NCBI RefSeq assembly: GCF_037622515.1
Contig: NZ_JBBJCN010000005.1
Location: 62,001 to 126,000, forward strand
Length of the DNA: 64,000 nucleotides
Source of the DNA: Paradesertivirga superstes
GTDB taxonomy: Bacteria; Bacteroidota; Bacteroidia; Sphingobacteriales; Sphingobacteriaceae
Direction: 5' to 3'
The number at the start of each line of letters is the position of its first letter. Within the stretch, counting starts at the first letter, position 1. Shown piece by piece: positions 1 through 7,548 of the stretch. A program made the position numbers and the translations under genes. The notes under the pieces are model-generated. The model did no database searches, was not told the DNA's origin, and saw only the letters and a list, made by a program, of their open reading frames with translations.

Positions 1-1269
1 AGTGAGCGTAAGCGTGCTACCTGGTTAAACACACGCGGATTCCAGGTGCAGGGAAATATTGGCAAAAAGTTTCGTTTTTACAGCAGTGCCTATGAGAATC
101 AGGGGAAACTGCCTGTATATCTTAATAACTTTGTGAATAGCAACGGAGTGATTCCGGGACAGGTCAACGCGAAATTTCTTTCTAATGGGGATAAGGACTG
201 GGCCTATGCTTCAGCCCTGATTAATTATACACCGAACAAGTATTTTTCTTTTGTTCTGGGACAGGATAAAAACTTCATCGGTGATGGTTACCGCTCCATG
301 ATTTTATCAGATGTGGCTTCCAATTATCCTTTCTTCAAAATTGAAACCACTTTGGGAAATGTCAGATATATGAATCTCTGGGCGCAGTTCCAGGACCTGA
401 AGGCACCTGTTTTATCGCACGATAACGGATTCAGAAAGAAGTATGGTGTTTTTCATTACCTGGACTGGAATATAAATAAACGACTTTCTTTGGGCGTTTT
501 TGAGTCTATTATCTGGCAGGATGCTGATAGCAGCGGAAAGCGCGGCTTCGACTTAGGATATCTCAATCCAATTATTTTCCTGCGGGCCATTGAGGGTTAT
601 CACGGCTCTCCGGATAATGCCTTGTTAGGCTTTACTGGTAAATATAAATTAGCAAAGAATTTAACAGGTTACGGGCAGTTTATACTGGATGAGTTTACCG
701 CAAAAGAGTTTTTCGGAGGCAGTGGTTATTGGGCAAATAAATTCGGAGTTCAGCTCGGAATTAAAGGCTTCGATGCTTTTAAAATCCGGAACCTGAATTT
801 CCTTACCGAGTTTAACACGGCTCGTCCTTATACTTATTCTCAGCGAAGTTCATTATTAAATTACGGACATTACAATCAAGCTCTGGCGCATCCTTTCGGA
901 GCCAACTTTAAGGAGTATCTGGCCATTGTTGATTACAGTTATAGGCGCTTTCAGTTTTTTCTTCAGGGTAATATTGCCGAATACGGCTTAGATCCCGCGG
1001 ATGCTAATTTCGGAAAGGATATATTTAAACCATACACCACCCGGAACACTGCAAAAGGCAATTATGGAAATCAAACCGGGCAGGGTGTAAAGACTGATTT
1101 TGTTTATTTTGACGGGAGAACATCCTTTCTTTTAAATCCAAAAACTAATTTGCGAATTGAATTGGGTGCTGTATTCCGAAATGAAAAAAACTCATTAAGT
1201 TATGATAAAACAACCTGGCTGACGTTTGGCCTTCGCAGTTCCTTCAGGAATTTATACCAGGATTTTTGA
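1..1269 (+). CDS. Outer-membrane beta-barrel protein, 3' part (Wzi/RemB-like, putative)
   Basis: The reading frame is already open at base 1, so this is the C-terminal 422 residues of a longer gene; a GTG at 46 is only an internal codon. The product is rich in aromatic residues, Gly and Asn, with alternating polar/hydrophobic strands and a C-terminal aromatic residue (ends Y-Q-D-F), as in outer-membrane beta barrels. Phrases such as GQDKNFIGDGYRSM and the pattern of barrel strands resemble the capsule-assembly Wzi family, which includes the Flavobacterium gliding protein RemB. Role by family: surface polysaccharide binding or gliding. The family call is from memory and only moderately sure; the signal peptide lies outside the window. 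Downstream is a non-coding repeat tract. Confidence 0.55.
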   Translation, partial: SERKRATWLNTRGFQVQGNIGKKFRFYSSAYENQGKLPVYLNNFVNSNGVIPGQVNAKFLSNGDKDWAYASALINYTPNKYFSFVLGQDKNFIGDGYRSMILSDVASNYPFFKIETTLGNVRYMNLWAQFQDLKAPVLSHDNGFRKKYGVFHYLDWNINKRLSLGVFESIIWQDADSSGKRGFDLGYLNPIIFLRAIEGYHGSPDNALLGFTGKYKLAKNLTGYGQFILDEFTAKEFFGGSGYWANKFGVQLGIKGFDAFKIRNLNFLTEFNTARPYTYSQRSSLLNYGHYNQALAHPFGANFKEYLAIVDYSYRRFQFFLQGNIAEYGLDPADANFGKDIFKPYTTRNTAKGNYGNQTGQGVKTDFVYFDGRTSFLLNPKTNLRIELGAVFRNEKNSLSYDKTTWLTFGLRSSFRNLYQDF

Positions 1270-1289
1270 TCTTAATGATATCCCGGTAG

Positions 1290-1432
1290 CCACCCCCTTT
1301 AATTCCCCCGCCGGCGGGGGATACATAGCGCCTTAGCCCATCAAACGCTTTATTCGTAGATTTTAAACGATAATTTCAAATTCACTTGCCTCATACTCCC
1401 CTCCTTATTTTCAAGGAGGGGGCAGGGGGTGG
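1290..1432. repeat. MITE-like element, copy 1
   Basis: A 143-bp non-coding element bounded by the inverted ends CCACCCCC (1290-1297) and GGGGGTGG (1425-1432). Inside are the palindrome CCCCCGCCGGCGGGGG (1305-1320) and a hairpin CCCCTCC...GGAGGGG (1399-1422). A diverged second copy lies at about 2298-2425 and shares the core TTAGCCC-TCAAA. No transposase is present, so it would have to be mobilised in trans. Confidence 0.6.
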
Positions 1433-1539
1433 TTAATTATTGCATTTACACAATGATCTTTGGCAGGAACTCCCATGGTTGGTGCTAGCTTTTTTGCACC
1501 GCCAGTCAAACACCATTAAGCATGATAATCATCATCTGC

Positions 1540-2175
1540 GGGGATCGTCATTGCCGATCCGATCGGCAATCCTAATGCATCATACTTTTAACCTTTTATC
1601 CGTGCTCCGCATTAACATTCCTGCCTGCGCAGGAATGACGAGGGTGGGTATTGGACGTATCGTCATTGCCGACCGATCGGCAATCGTAATGCATCATATT
1701 TGTAAACTTTTATCGTGCCGTATTAAGATTCCTGCCTGCGCAGGAATGATGGGGGTGGGTATTGGACGTATCGTCATTGCCGACCGATCGGCAATCCTAA
1801 TGCATCATACTTTTAACCTTTTATCGTGCTCCGCATTAAGATTCCTGCCTGCGCAGGAATGACGAGGGTGGGTATTGGACGTATCGTCATTGCCGACCGA
1901 TCGGCAATCCTAATGCATCATATTTGTAAACTTTTATCGTGCTCCGCATTAAGATTCCTGCCTGCGCAGGAATGACGGGGGTGGGTATTGGACGTATCGT
2001 TATTGCCGACCCGATCGGTAACCGTAATGCATCATATTTGTAAGCTTTTATCGTGCTCAGCATTAGGATTCCTGCCTGCACAGGAATGACGGGGGCGGAA
2101 TTGGACGCGTATCGTCATTGTCGACCTGATATATCGTCATTGCCGATCCGATCGGCAATCGTAAAGCGCCATATC
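1540..2175. repeat. REP-like tandem array 1 (five 111-114 bp units)
   Basis: Five units, period 111-114 bp. Each unit alternates two palindromes: A = ATTCCTGCCTGCGCAGGAAT (starts near 1617, 1728, 1841, 1954, 2068; the last has one change in the loop-side arm) and B = ATTGCCGACCGATCGGCAAT. Both have 8-bp arms around a 4-nt centre. Between them lie conserved single-stranded spacers (for example TAATGCATCATA and TTATCGTGCTC). ORFs here (on + giving CAGMT-type, on - giving PAQAGI-type peptides) are translations of the repeat, not genes. The array sits between the outer-membrane gene and the capD-like gene. Confidence 0.85.
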
Positions 2176-2297
2176 AGTATCAGGTTTATCGTGCCCAACC
2201 TAAACCTTGTAATTTTTTTAGTTTTCAGCTAATGTCTTCTATATAAGCCTTTAACGTAATGTTAAAAAAATACAGAGAATTCCAGGTACATGGCTGA

Positions 2298-2425
2298 CCT
2301 TCCTTTTATAACCCTCCCTCGGGCAAAAGTTTATGATGCTTTAGCCCTTCAAAAGCCTTAAATCTTAGATTTTTTAAAATCATATGTTCAATATCATATA
2401 TCTCCTTTGATCTGGAAGAGGCCCT
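2298..2425. repeat. MITE-like element, diverged copy 2
   Basis: Aligns by eye with the element at 1290-1432: both contain a pyrimidine-rich left end, the core CTTTAGCCC-TCAAA-GC-TT-ATC-TAGATTTT and a CTCCTT...AAGAG right end. The terminal inverted repeats have decayed here. The remainder of 2176-2535 shows no ORF with coding character and no RNA gene that I recognise. Confidence 0.45.
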
Positions 2426-2535
2426 TACAGTATTTAAACACTCATTCCCCTCACATACAGCCTATTGTCCGCCAATCAATATGCCGGTTTTCTTCATTCT
2501 CTTTTAATTTAAAGTAAATTATTCAAATGAAAAAC

Positions 2536-2544
2536 TATCTTTGC
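2536..2544 (+). promoter_or_regulatory. -7 promoter box of the capD-like gene
   Basis: TATCTTTGC matches the Bacteroidota -7 consensus TAnnTTTG. It ends 23 nt before the ATG, giving a short leader. No convincing -33 TTTG is visible at the expected distance. Confidence 0.55.
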
Positions 2545-2566
2545 GTTCACAAGCTTAACTATCTAC

Positions 2567-4522
2567 ATGTTCAGCAGAATAAACATAGTTCCCCGTTGGA
2601 TAATTTTTTGTTTAGATCTCGTTTTTTGCATCTTCTCATTGTGCTTTGCCTATTTTATCAGGTTTAATTTTAACATCAATCAAATTGATATCAGTGAATT
2701 AAGCAGAAATGTACTGGTGTTTTCATTGATAAGCTGCCTGGTTTTTTATAATGCCCGCACCTATGCCGGAATAATCCGTTATACCAGCGCACAGGATTCT
2801 TTCCGAATTCTGTTTTCCGTATTTGTCAGTAACTTCCTTCTTTTTATAGCCAACCTTGTTCTCATATCCTTTCATGAGGCCGCAGTCATCAGCAATGCTG
2901 TGCTGGTTATTAACGGACTTTGCAGCTTTTTACTTTTAATCACCTACAGGGTTTTCATTAAATATTTCTTTATCTATATAAAAAACTTAAGCCTGGACAG
3001 GCGAAAGATCATGATCTATGGGGCCGGAGAGACCGGAATTGCTATGAAAAGGACTCTGGATCATGACCGCAACCTGAACATGCACGTTATCGCATTTTTA
3101 GATGACGATGAGAGAAAGTCGGATAAAGTAATTGACGGCATTAAGATCTTTCATCCAAGGGAAATGAAAAGGGTTATTCTGGAGGATAAGGTGAATGATA
3201 TCCTGATTGCAGGTAATATCACTCCCGAAAGGAAAAACAATATCGTAGATTTTTGCCTGGAAAACGGGATTAAAGTATTAACCCTTCCATCTGTTCCGAA
3301 CTGGATAAACGGGCACATCAATACCCAGCAGATTCACCAGATTAATATTGAGGACCTGCTAGAACGCGAACCCATTGAGATTCACAATGATATCATCGGA
3401 GCCCAACTGAAAGGTAAAAGGGTGTTGGTAACAGGAGCTGCAGGTTCTATAGGTAGCGAAATTGTGCGTCAGGTCGCTCTGTTTGAGCCTCAAATGGTTA
3501 TCCTTAATGACCAGTCCGAATCACCTTTGCATGAGCTGCAGTTAGAGTTACAGGATAAGAATCTTGCTAATATTTTTCACGCTTTTATCGGCGACGTTAG
3601 GGATCAGTGCCGGATGGAGGCCTTGTTTCAGACCTTCAAACCACATTATGTGTATCATGCCGCGGCTTACAAGCATGTGCCCATGATGGAACATAATCCC
3701 GCCGAAGCGGTGCGCACGAATGTAATGGGTACTCACAATCTGGCAGATCTGTCTGTAAAATACGGGGTGGAAAAGTTTGTCATGATCTCTACGGATAAGG
3801 CTGTGAATCCTACGAATGTGATGGGGGCTTCTAAGAGGATTGCGGAGATTTATGTGCAGTCGCTTTATAATTCTTTTAAGCATACCGGTGTAAGCTATAC
3901 CAATGGCTTAAGCCATTTAAACGGCAAGCAGGCTAAAACGGTGACGAAGTTCATCACCACACGTTTCGGAAATGTGCTGGGCTCGAATGGCTCGGTAATT
4001 CCACGCTTTAAAGAGCAGATAGAAAGAGGGGGACCTATAACCGTAACCCATCCTGAAATTACCCGCTATTTTATGACTATACCGGAAGCCTGCCGTTTGG
4101 TGCTGGAGGCCGGTTCGATGGGAGAGGGAGGTGAGATCTTTATTTTTGATATGGGCAAGTCGGTTAAGATTCTGGAACTGGCTAAGAAGATGATTCGTTT
4201 ATCAGGGCTAATTCCTAATCAGGACATCAGAATAGAGTTTTCGGGACTGCGTCCGGGAGAGAAGTTATATGAAGAGCTGCTGAACGACAGCGAAAATACC
4301 TTGCCTACTCATCATGAAAAAATAATGGTGGCCAAAACCCGTGAATACGACTTTGAAGCCATTAATAAGGATATTGAGAAGCTTATTCAATTAAGTTGCC
4401 AGTATCAGGACCGCCAGGTAGTTGTTAAAATGAAGGAAATCGTTCCCGAATTTAAAAGCAAAAACTCTGTTTACGAGGACCTGGATGTGCAGCCACGCAT
4501 GAAGCAGGTTGTAGCGGGGTAA
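2567..4522 (+). CDS. Membrane-bound nucleotide-sugar 4,6-dehydratase/epimerase (CapD/WbpM/FlaA1 long form)
   Basis: 651 residues. About four hydrophobic segments span residues 10-130, followed by a CoA-binding-like Rossmann domain (YGAGETG near 151) and the catalytic short-chain-dehydrogenase domain with TGAAGSIG at 289-296. The catalytic set is of the long-form type: ISTDKA (408-413) and NVMGASKR, where Met419 replaces the usual Tyr and Lys423 is kept. Long members of this family dehydrate UDP-GlcNAc at C4/C6 at the inner membrane, starting synthesis of deoxy-amino sugars for O-antigen or capsule. The gene stands alone between two repeat tracts rather than in a polysaccharide cluster. The exact substrate cannot be read from the sequence. 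Confidence 0.9.
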   Translation: MFSRINIVPRWIIFCLDLVFCIFSLCFAYFIRFNFNINQIDISELSRNVLVFSLISCLVFYNARTYAGIIRYTSAQDSFRILFSVFVSNFLLFIANLVLISFHEAAVISNAVLVINGLCSFLLLITYRVFIKYFFIYIKNLSLDRRKIMIYGAGETGIAMKRTLDHDRNLNMHVIAFLDDDERKSDKVIDGIKIFHPREMKRVILEDKVNDILIAGNITPERKNNIVDFCLENGIKVLTLPSVPNWINGHINTQQIHQINIEDLLEREPIEIHNDIIGAQLKGKRVLVTGAAGSIGSEIVRQVALFEPQMVILNDQSESPLHELQLELQDKNLANIFHAFIGDVRDQCRMEALFQTFKPHYVYHAAAYKHVPMMEHNPAEAVRTNVMGTHNLADLSVKYGVEKFVMISTDKAVNPTNVMGASKRIAEIYVQSLYNSFKHTGVSYTNGLSHLNGKQAKTVTKFITTRFGNVLGSNGSVIPRFKEQIERGGPITVTHPEITRYFMTIPEACRLVLEAGSMGEGGEIFIFDMGKSVKILELAKKMIRLSGLIPNQDIRIEFSGLRPGEKLYEELLNDSENTLPTHHEKIMVAKTREYDFEAINKDIEKLIQLSCQYQDRQVVVKMKEIVPEFKSKNSVYEDLDVQPRMKQVVAG

Positions 4523-4559
4523 TCAGTCAAAACGTCATTAAACAAGATAATCACATCTT

Positions 4560-5192
4560 CTTCTGATCGTCATTGCCGACCTGATTGCAATCCTAATGCG
4601 CCGAACCGGTATCAGATTTATCATGCTCAGCTTTAAGATTCCTGCCTGCGCAGGAATGACGGAATGGGTAATCTGATCGTCATTGCCGACCTGATCGGCA
4701 ATCCTAATGCGCCGTACTGGTATCAGATTTATCATGCTCAGCATTAAGATTCCTGCCTGCGCAGGAATGACGGAATGGGTAATCTGATCGTCATTGCCGA
4801 CCTGATCGCAATCCTAATGCGCCGTATTGGTATCAGAATTATCATGCTCAGCATTAAGATTCCTGCCTGCGCAGGAATGACGGAATGGTTCTTCTGATCG
4901 TCATTGCCGACCTGATCGCAATCCTAATGCGCCGGACTGGTATCAGATTTATCATGCTCAGCATTAAGATTCCTGCCTGCGCAGGAATGACGGAATGGGT
5001 AATCTGATCGTCATTGCCGACCTGATCGCAATCCTAATGCGCCGTACCGGTATCAGATTTATCATGCTCAGCATTAAGATTCCTGCCTGCGCAGGAATGA
5101 CGGAATGGGTAATCTGATGCGCCGTACTGGTATCAGATTTATCATGCTCAGCATTAAGATTCCTGCCTGCGCAGGAATGACGAGATGGGTAA
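4560..5192. repeat. REP-like tandem array 2 (six units, 110 bp period)
   Basis: Palindrome A (ATTCCTGCCTGCGCAGGAAT) begins at about 4638, 4749, 4859, 4969, 5079 and 5159; four intervals are 110-111 bp and the last is 80 bp because 30 bp holding palindrome B are missing. Copies are nearly identical to each other and share private differences from array 1 (GCGCCGTACTGGTATCAGATTTATCATGCTCAGC-type spacer, B arm usually reduced to TCGCAAT). The array ends about 25 bp before the plsC stop codon. No coding sequence is supported within it. Confidence 0.85.
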
Positions 5193-5215
5193 TTTTACGT
5201 TTAGTAACAACATCT

Positions 5216-5950
5216 CTAACCCTCGACCACTCCTTTAATCCTTCTCTCAGCTTCAGCAATCACTTCCTCATGCGTTTTCCCTGCCGGTTCAATAGGTTCC
5301 AGAACAGTATACCGGATTCCTTGTCCGAATTTTAAAGGATATGACCCATATTGGGTAAGTTCCCAGGAGCCCTGGATAGCAATCGGGACTACTAAAGCAT
5401 CAGGGACTTTTTTCAACAGGGTAGCCACCCCGCCAAGGGCGAAAGGCTTCATTTTCCCGTTTCTGGTACGTGTTCCTTCCGGGAATATAACCGTCGACCA
5501 CTTATTGTCGCGCATACGGCCTGCTAACCTGAGTATCTCTGTGATTGATTGCTTGGGGTCTTTCCGGTCGATATTGGCCCCTCCGCCATGAAGCAGGTTA
5601 AAAGAGATACTTGGAATCCCTTTAGTCAGCTCGATTTTAGAAACGAATTTTGCATGGTACTTTCTGAGGTGCCAGATCAGCGGTGGTATATCATAAACGC
5701 TCTGGTGATTTGCCAGGAAAATAATAGACCGGTTGAGGGGAAGCTGATGTTTATTATCAAACCTGACCACGCATCCCACGCAATAATAGGTGCTTTCCAG
5801 GAAAAAGTTCAGAATATCAACAGCGCGCTTATGTGCCGAATACCCCCCCAGCTTTAAACTGATCCATTGAATGGGATGGAAAATAAGCAGAAACATTCCG
5901 AATGTCAGATATTGCAGCGGAGAAAAGATGTAGCCAAGAATTTTGTTCAT
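5216..5950 (-). CDS. plsC: 1-acyl-sn-glycerol-3-phosphate acyltransferase
   Basis: 244 residues. Transfers an acyl chain to the 2-position of lysophosphatidic acid to make phosphatidic acid at the inner membrane. Seen: an N-terminal hydrophobic stretch (about 8-32); the acyltransferase HX4D motif NHQSVYD with His82 and Asp87; block II around GGGANIDRKDP (122-132), in which the usual FIDR is NIDR; and FPEGTR (156-161). The C-terminus ends next to repeat array 2. It follows the NUDIX gene by 30 bp on the same strand but has its own -7 box. Several family members use other acyl acceptors (ornithine lipids, for example), so the substrate is inferred. Confidence 0.88.
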   Translation of the reverse strand: MNKILGYIFSPLQYLTFGMFLLIFHPIQWISLKLGGYSAHKRAVDILNFFLESTYYCVGCVVRFDNKHQLPLNRSIIFLANHQSVYDIPPLIWHLRKYHAKFVSKIELTKGIPSISFNLLHGGGANIDRKDPKQSITEILRLAGRMRDNKWSTVIFPEGTRTRNGKMKPFALGGVATLLKKVPDALVVPIAIQGSWELTQYGSYPLKFGQGIRYTVLEPIEPAGKTHEEVIAEAERRIKGVVEG

Positions 5951-5967
5951 GCAAAATAATTATGCCG

Positions 5968-5975
5968 CAAAGCTA
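5968..5975 (-). promoter_or_regulatory. -7 promoter box of plsC
   Basis: Read on the minus strand this is TAGCTTTG, a full match to TAnnTTTG, lying in the gap between the NUDIX stop and the plsC ATG, 17 nt before the start. It would give plsC its own transcript. Confidence 0.45.
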
Positions 5976-5980
5976 AGAGC

Positions 5981-6541
5981 TTATAACTTATTTTCAAGTG
6001 ATAAGAGTTTTACGCGTAATATTGCCGCAACGCTAATAGAATCGCTGATTTTGCCTGAGGTAACCATTTCATAGGCTTCATCTAAAGAGACTCTCTTTAC
6101 CTGGATTTCTTCAGTTTCTTCAGGTTCGGCCTCGCCCTGTTGCAAACCCCTGGCTAAATAGATCATTCCCGTCTCGTCGCCTACAGAATTAGACAAATGA
6201 ATAGGTTGAAGTTCTGTCCAATCCGTAGCGGTCAGTCCCGTTTCTTCAAGCAGCTCCCTTTTAGCGGATTCCAGGAGGTCCTTATCTAAAGGTCCCCCGC
6301 CTTCAGGGATTTCCCAGTGATATTGATTTAATACATAGCGGTATTGCCCTACCAGCCAGATATGATTTTCTTCATCTAAAGCTACAATGCCGATAGCATG
6401 GTTTTTATAATGAATCTTTCCGTAAATACCCTTTCCGCCCGAAGGATTTATAACCTGGTATTCTGTGACATTGATCCATGGATTATCATATACCTCCCTG
6501 CCGGATAACGTTTTCCATGGGTTTTTATCTTCGTCGATCAT
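5981..6541 (-). CDS. NUDIX hydrolase (ADP-ribose pyrophosphatase-like)
   Basis: 186 residues. Hydrolyses nucleoside diphosphates linked to another moiety; this subgroup usually takes ADP-ribose or ADP-sugars. The Nudix helix is clear: GGGPLDKDLLESAKRELLEE followed by TGL, with the metal-binding REL-x-EE core intact. The Glu that normally stands eight residues before the Arg of this core is Lys here, with an Asp next to it. An aromatic, Trp-rich segment before the box (HIWLVGQYRYVLNQYHWEIPEGG) fits ADP-ribose pyrophosphatases. First gene of a two-gene unit with plsC. Confidence 0.85.
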   Translation of the reverse strand: MIDEDKNPWKTLSGREVYDNPWINVTEYQVINPSGGKGIYGKIHYKNHAIGIVALDEENHIWLVGQYRYVLNQYHWEIPEGGGPLDKDLLESAKRELLEETGLTATDWTELQPIHLSNSVGDETGMIYLARGLQQGEAEPEETEEIQVKRVSLDEAYEMVTSGKISDSISVAAILRVKLLSLENKL

Positions 6542-6585
6542 GTGGATTTTAATAGGAAATGTTTCGCGAATTTAATAAAACGAGG

Positions 6586-6593
6586 CAAAGATA
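6586..6593 (-). promoter_or_regulatory. -7 promoter box of the NUDIX-plsC unit
   Basis: Minus-strand TATCTTTG, exact TAnnTTTG match, 44 nt upstream of the NUDIX ATG. Confidence 0.5.
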
Positions 6594-6659
6594 AGAGTTC
6601 ATGATTATATTTTTTATAAGCCAGTTTTATCCAAATATCAAAACCACCCTTAAACCCTC

Positions 6660-6845
6660 ACCTCAGAGCTTAATCACGCAGTGGTCTTCGGCGTCGCGTA
6701 TTTGCAGATGCGATCGGGAATCGTAAAGTGCAATGTCGGTATGATCATATTTATCGTGCTCCGCATTAGGATTCCTGCCTGCCCCTGCCCGTTCGGTCAG
6801 GCGGGCGTTCCGTTCAGGCGGGCCAGCGCAGGAATGACGGAGCCG
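6660..6845. repeat. REP-like repeat, single unit with an expanded palindrome
   Basis: One unit of the same family as arrays 1 and 2. The arms of palindrome A, ATTCCTGC (6771-6778) and GCAGGAAT (6828-6835), are present but are separated by 49 nt instead of 4. The extra sequence is itself made of GGCGGG/CCTGCC-type inverted pieces (CCCGTTCGGTCAGGCGGG and CCGTTCAGGCGGG). ORFs across it on both strands are repeat translations. Confidence 0.7.
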
Positions 6846-6855
6846 GATAATCAAT

Positions 6856-7140
6856 TCACAACTCATCACTAAACAAATCCAACCACTTGGGATTTGTATC
6901 CTGAATCAATTTATCTTTCCATTCTCTCTTCCACTTTTTCAATTGCTTCTCCTTGCCAATTGCTTCTTCAATGCTTGGAAACGTTTCATAGAAAACTAAT
7001 TTATTACAATTGTATTTAGCAGTAAAAGAATCAGGATACTTTTTACTCTTGTGTTCAGTTACCCTTGAGTAAAGATCCGAGGTTACACGCCACCTCGTTC
7101 CAAAATCAAAAATAAAAAAGAAAAGCAGGCCAGTATCATT
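6856..7140 (-). pseudogene. GIY-YIG endonuclease-like remnant lacking its N-terminus
   Basis: The minus strand is open from 7140 to a TGA at 6856-6858 but has no in-frame ATG at the expected place. From about 7090 it reads VTSDLYSRVTEHKSKKYPDS, then YNCNKLVFYETF, a charged KEKQLKKWKREWK stretch and NPKWLDLF, as in the small bacterial GIY-YIG superfamily proteins (about 80-100 aa). The preceding part, which should hold the GIY...YIG catalytic strands (typically YILTN...LYVG), is replaced by a low-complexity Phe/Ile stretch that runs into a REP-like palindrome at 7141. I therefore call it a decayed, 5'-truncated gene. Repeats lie on both sides. Confidence 0.7.
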
Positions 7141-7442
7141 TTAAGATTCCTGCCTGCGCAGAAATGACGATCAGGGTAGTTGACTGTATCATCGCTCTAA
7201 CCCTAACGATAGTCTTACGCGTTTCTTCATTGCCGACGCGATCGGCAATCGTAAAGCGCCATGCTGTTATCGGATGTAATGTGCTCAGCATTAGGATTCC
7301 TGCCTGCGCAGGAATGACGAATTGGGTAATTTAGAGGAGTATCGTCATTGGCGACGCGATCGGCACTCGTAAAGCGCCATGCTGGTATCATCAGAGTTAT
7401 CGTGCTCAGCATTTAGATGCCTGACAGGGGAGGGATGACCAG
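7141..7442. repeat. REP-like repeats, degenerate tract (about three units)
   Basis: Palindrome A occurs at 7145 (one arm mutated, CAGAAAT), at 7296 (intact) and in badly decayed form near 7411-7440; palindrome B (ATTGCCGACGCGATCGGCAAT) occurs near 7230 and, decayed, near 7350. The spacer GTAAAGCGCCATGCTG is shared with the tract at 6660. No gene is supported between 7141 and the metK terminator. Confidence 0.75.
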
Positions 7443-7492
7443 TTGGGTAAAATTACCGGGTATCATTTTTGCCTGCCGTAAATATCCTCCAA

Positions 7493-7524
7493 TAAAAAAG
7501 CCCTCTGTACTACTACAGAAGGCT
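7493..7524 (-). terminator. Intrinsic terminator of metK
   Basis: Minus-strand hairpin GCCTTCTGTA / TACAGAGGGC (7500-7523) with one G-T pair, followed by T6 (7494-7499). It lies 25 bp beyond the metK stop codon. Confidence 0.85.
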
Positions 7525-7548
7525 TTTACATATTATATTTTAAACTGC

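Noticed and set aside
1440..2081. ORFs of 140 aa (+) and 64 aa (-)
   Set aside because: Their sequence is the repeat read in frame (CAGMT/PAQAGI-type peptides), with no coding signal outside the repeat.
1540..2175. Possible CRISPR array
   Set aside because: The repeating unit is over 110 bp and the sequence between palindromes is also conserved, so there are no unique spacers; no cas genes are nearby.
4538..5335. ORFs on both strands in array 2 (4538-4744, 5074-5259, 5105-5335)
   Set aside because: Repeat translations, the last running antisense into plsC.
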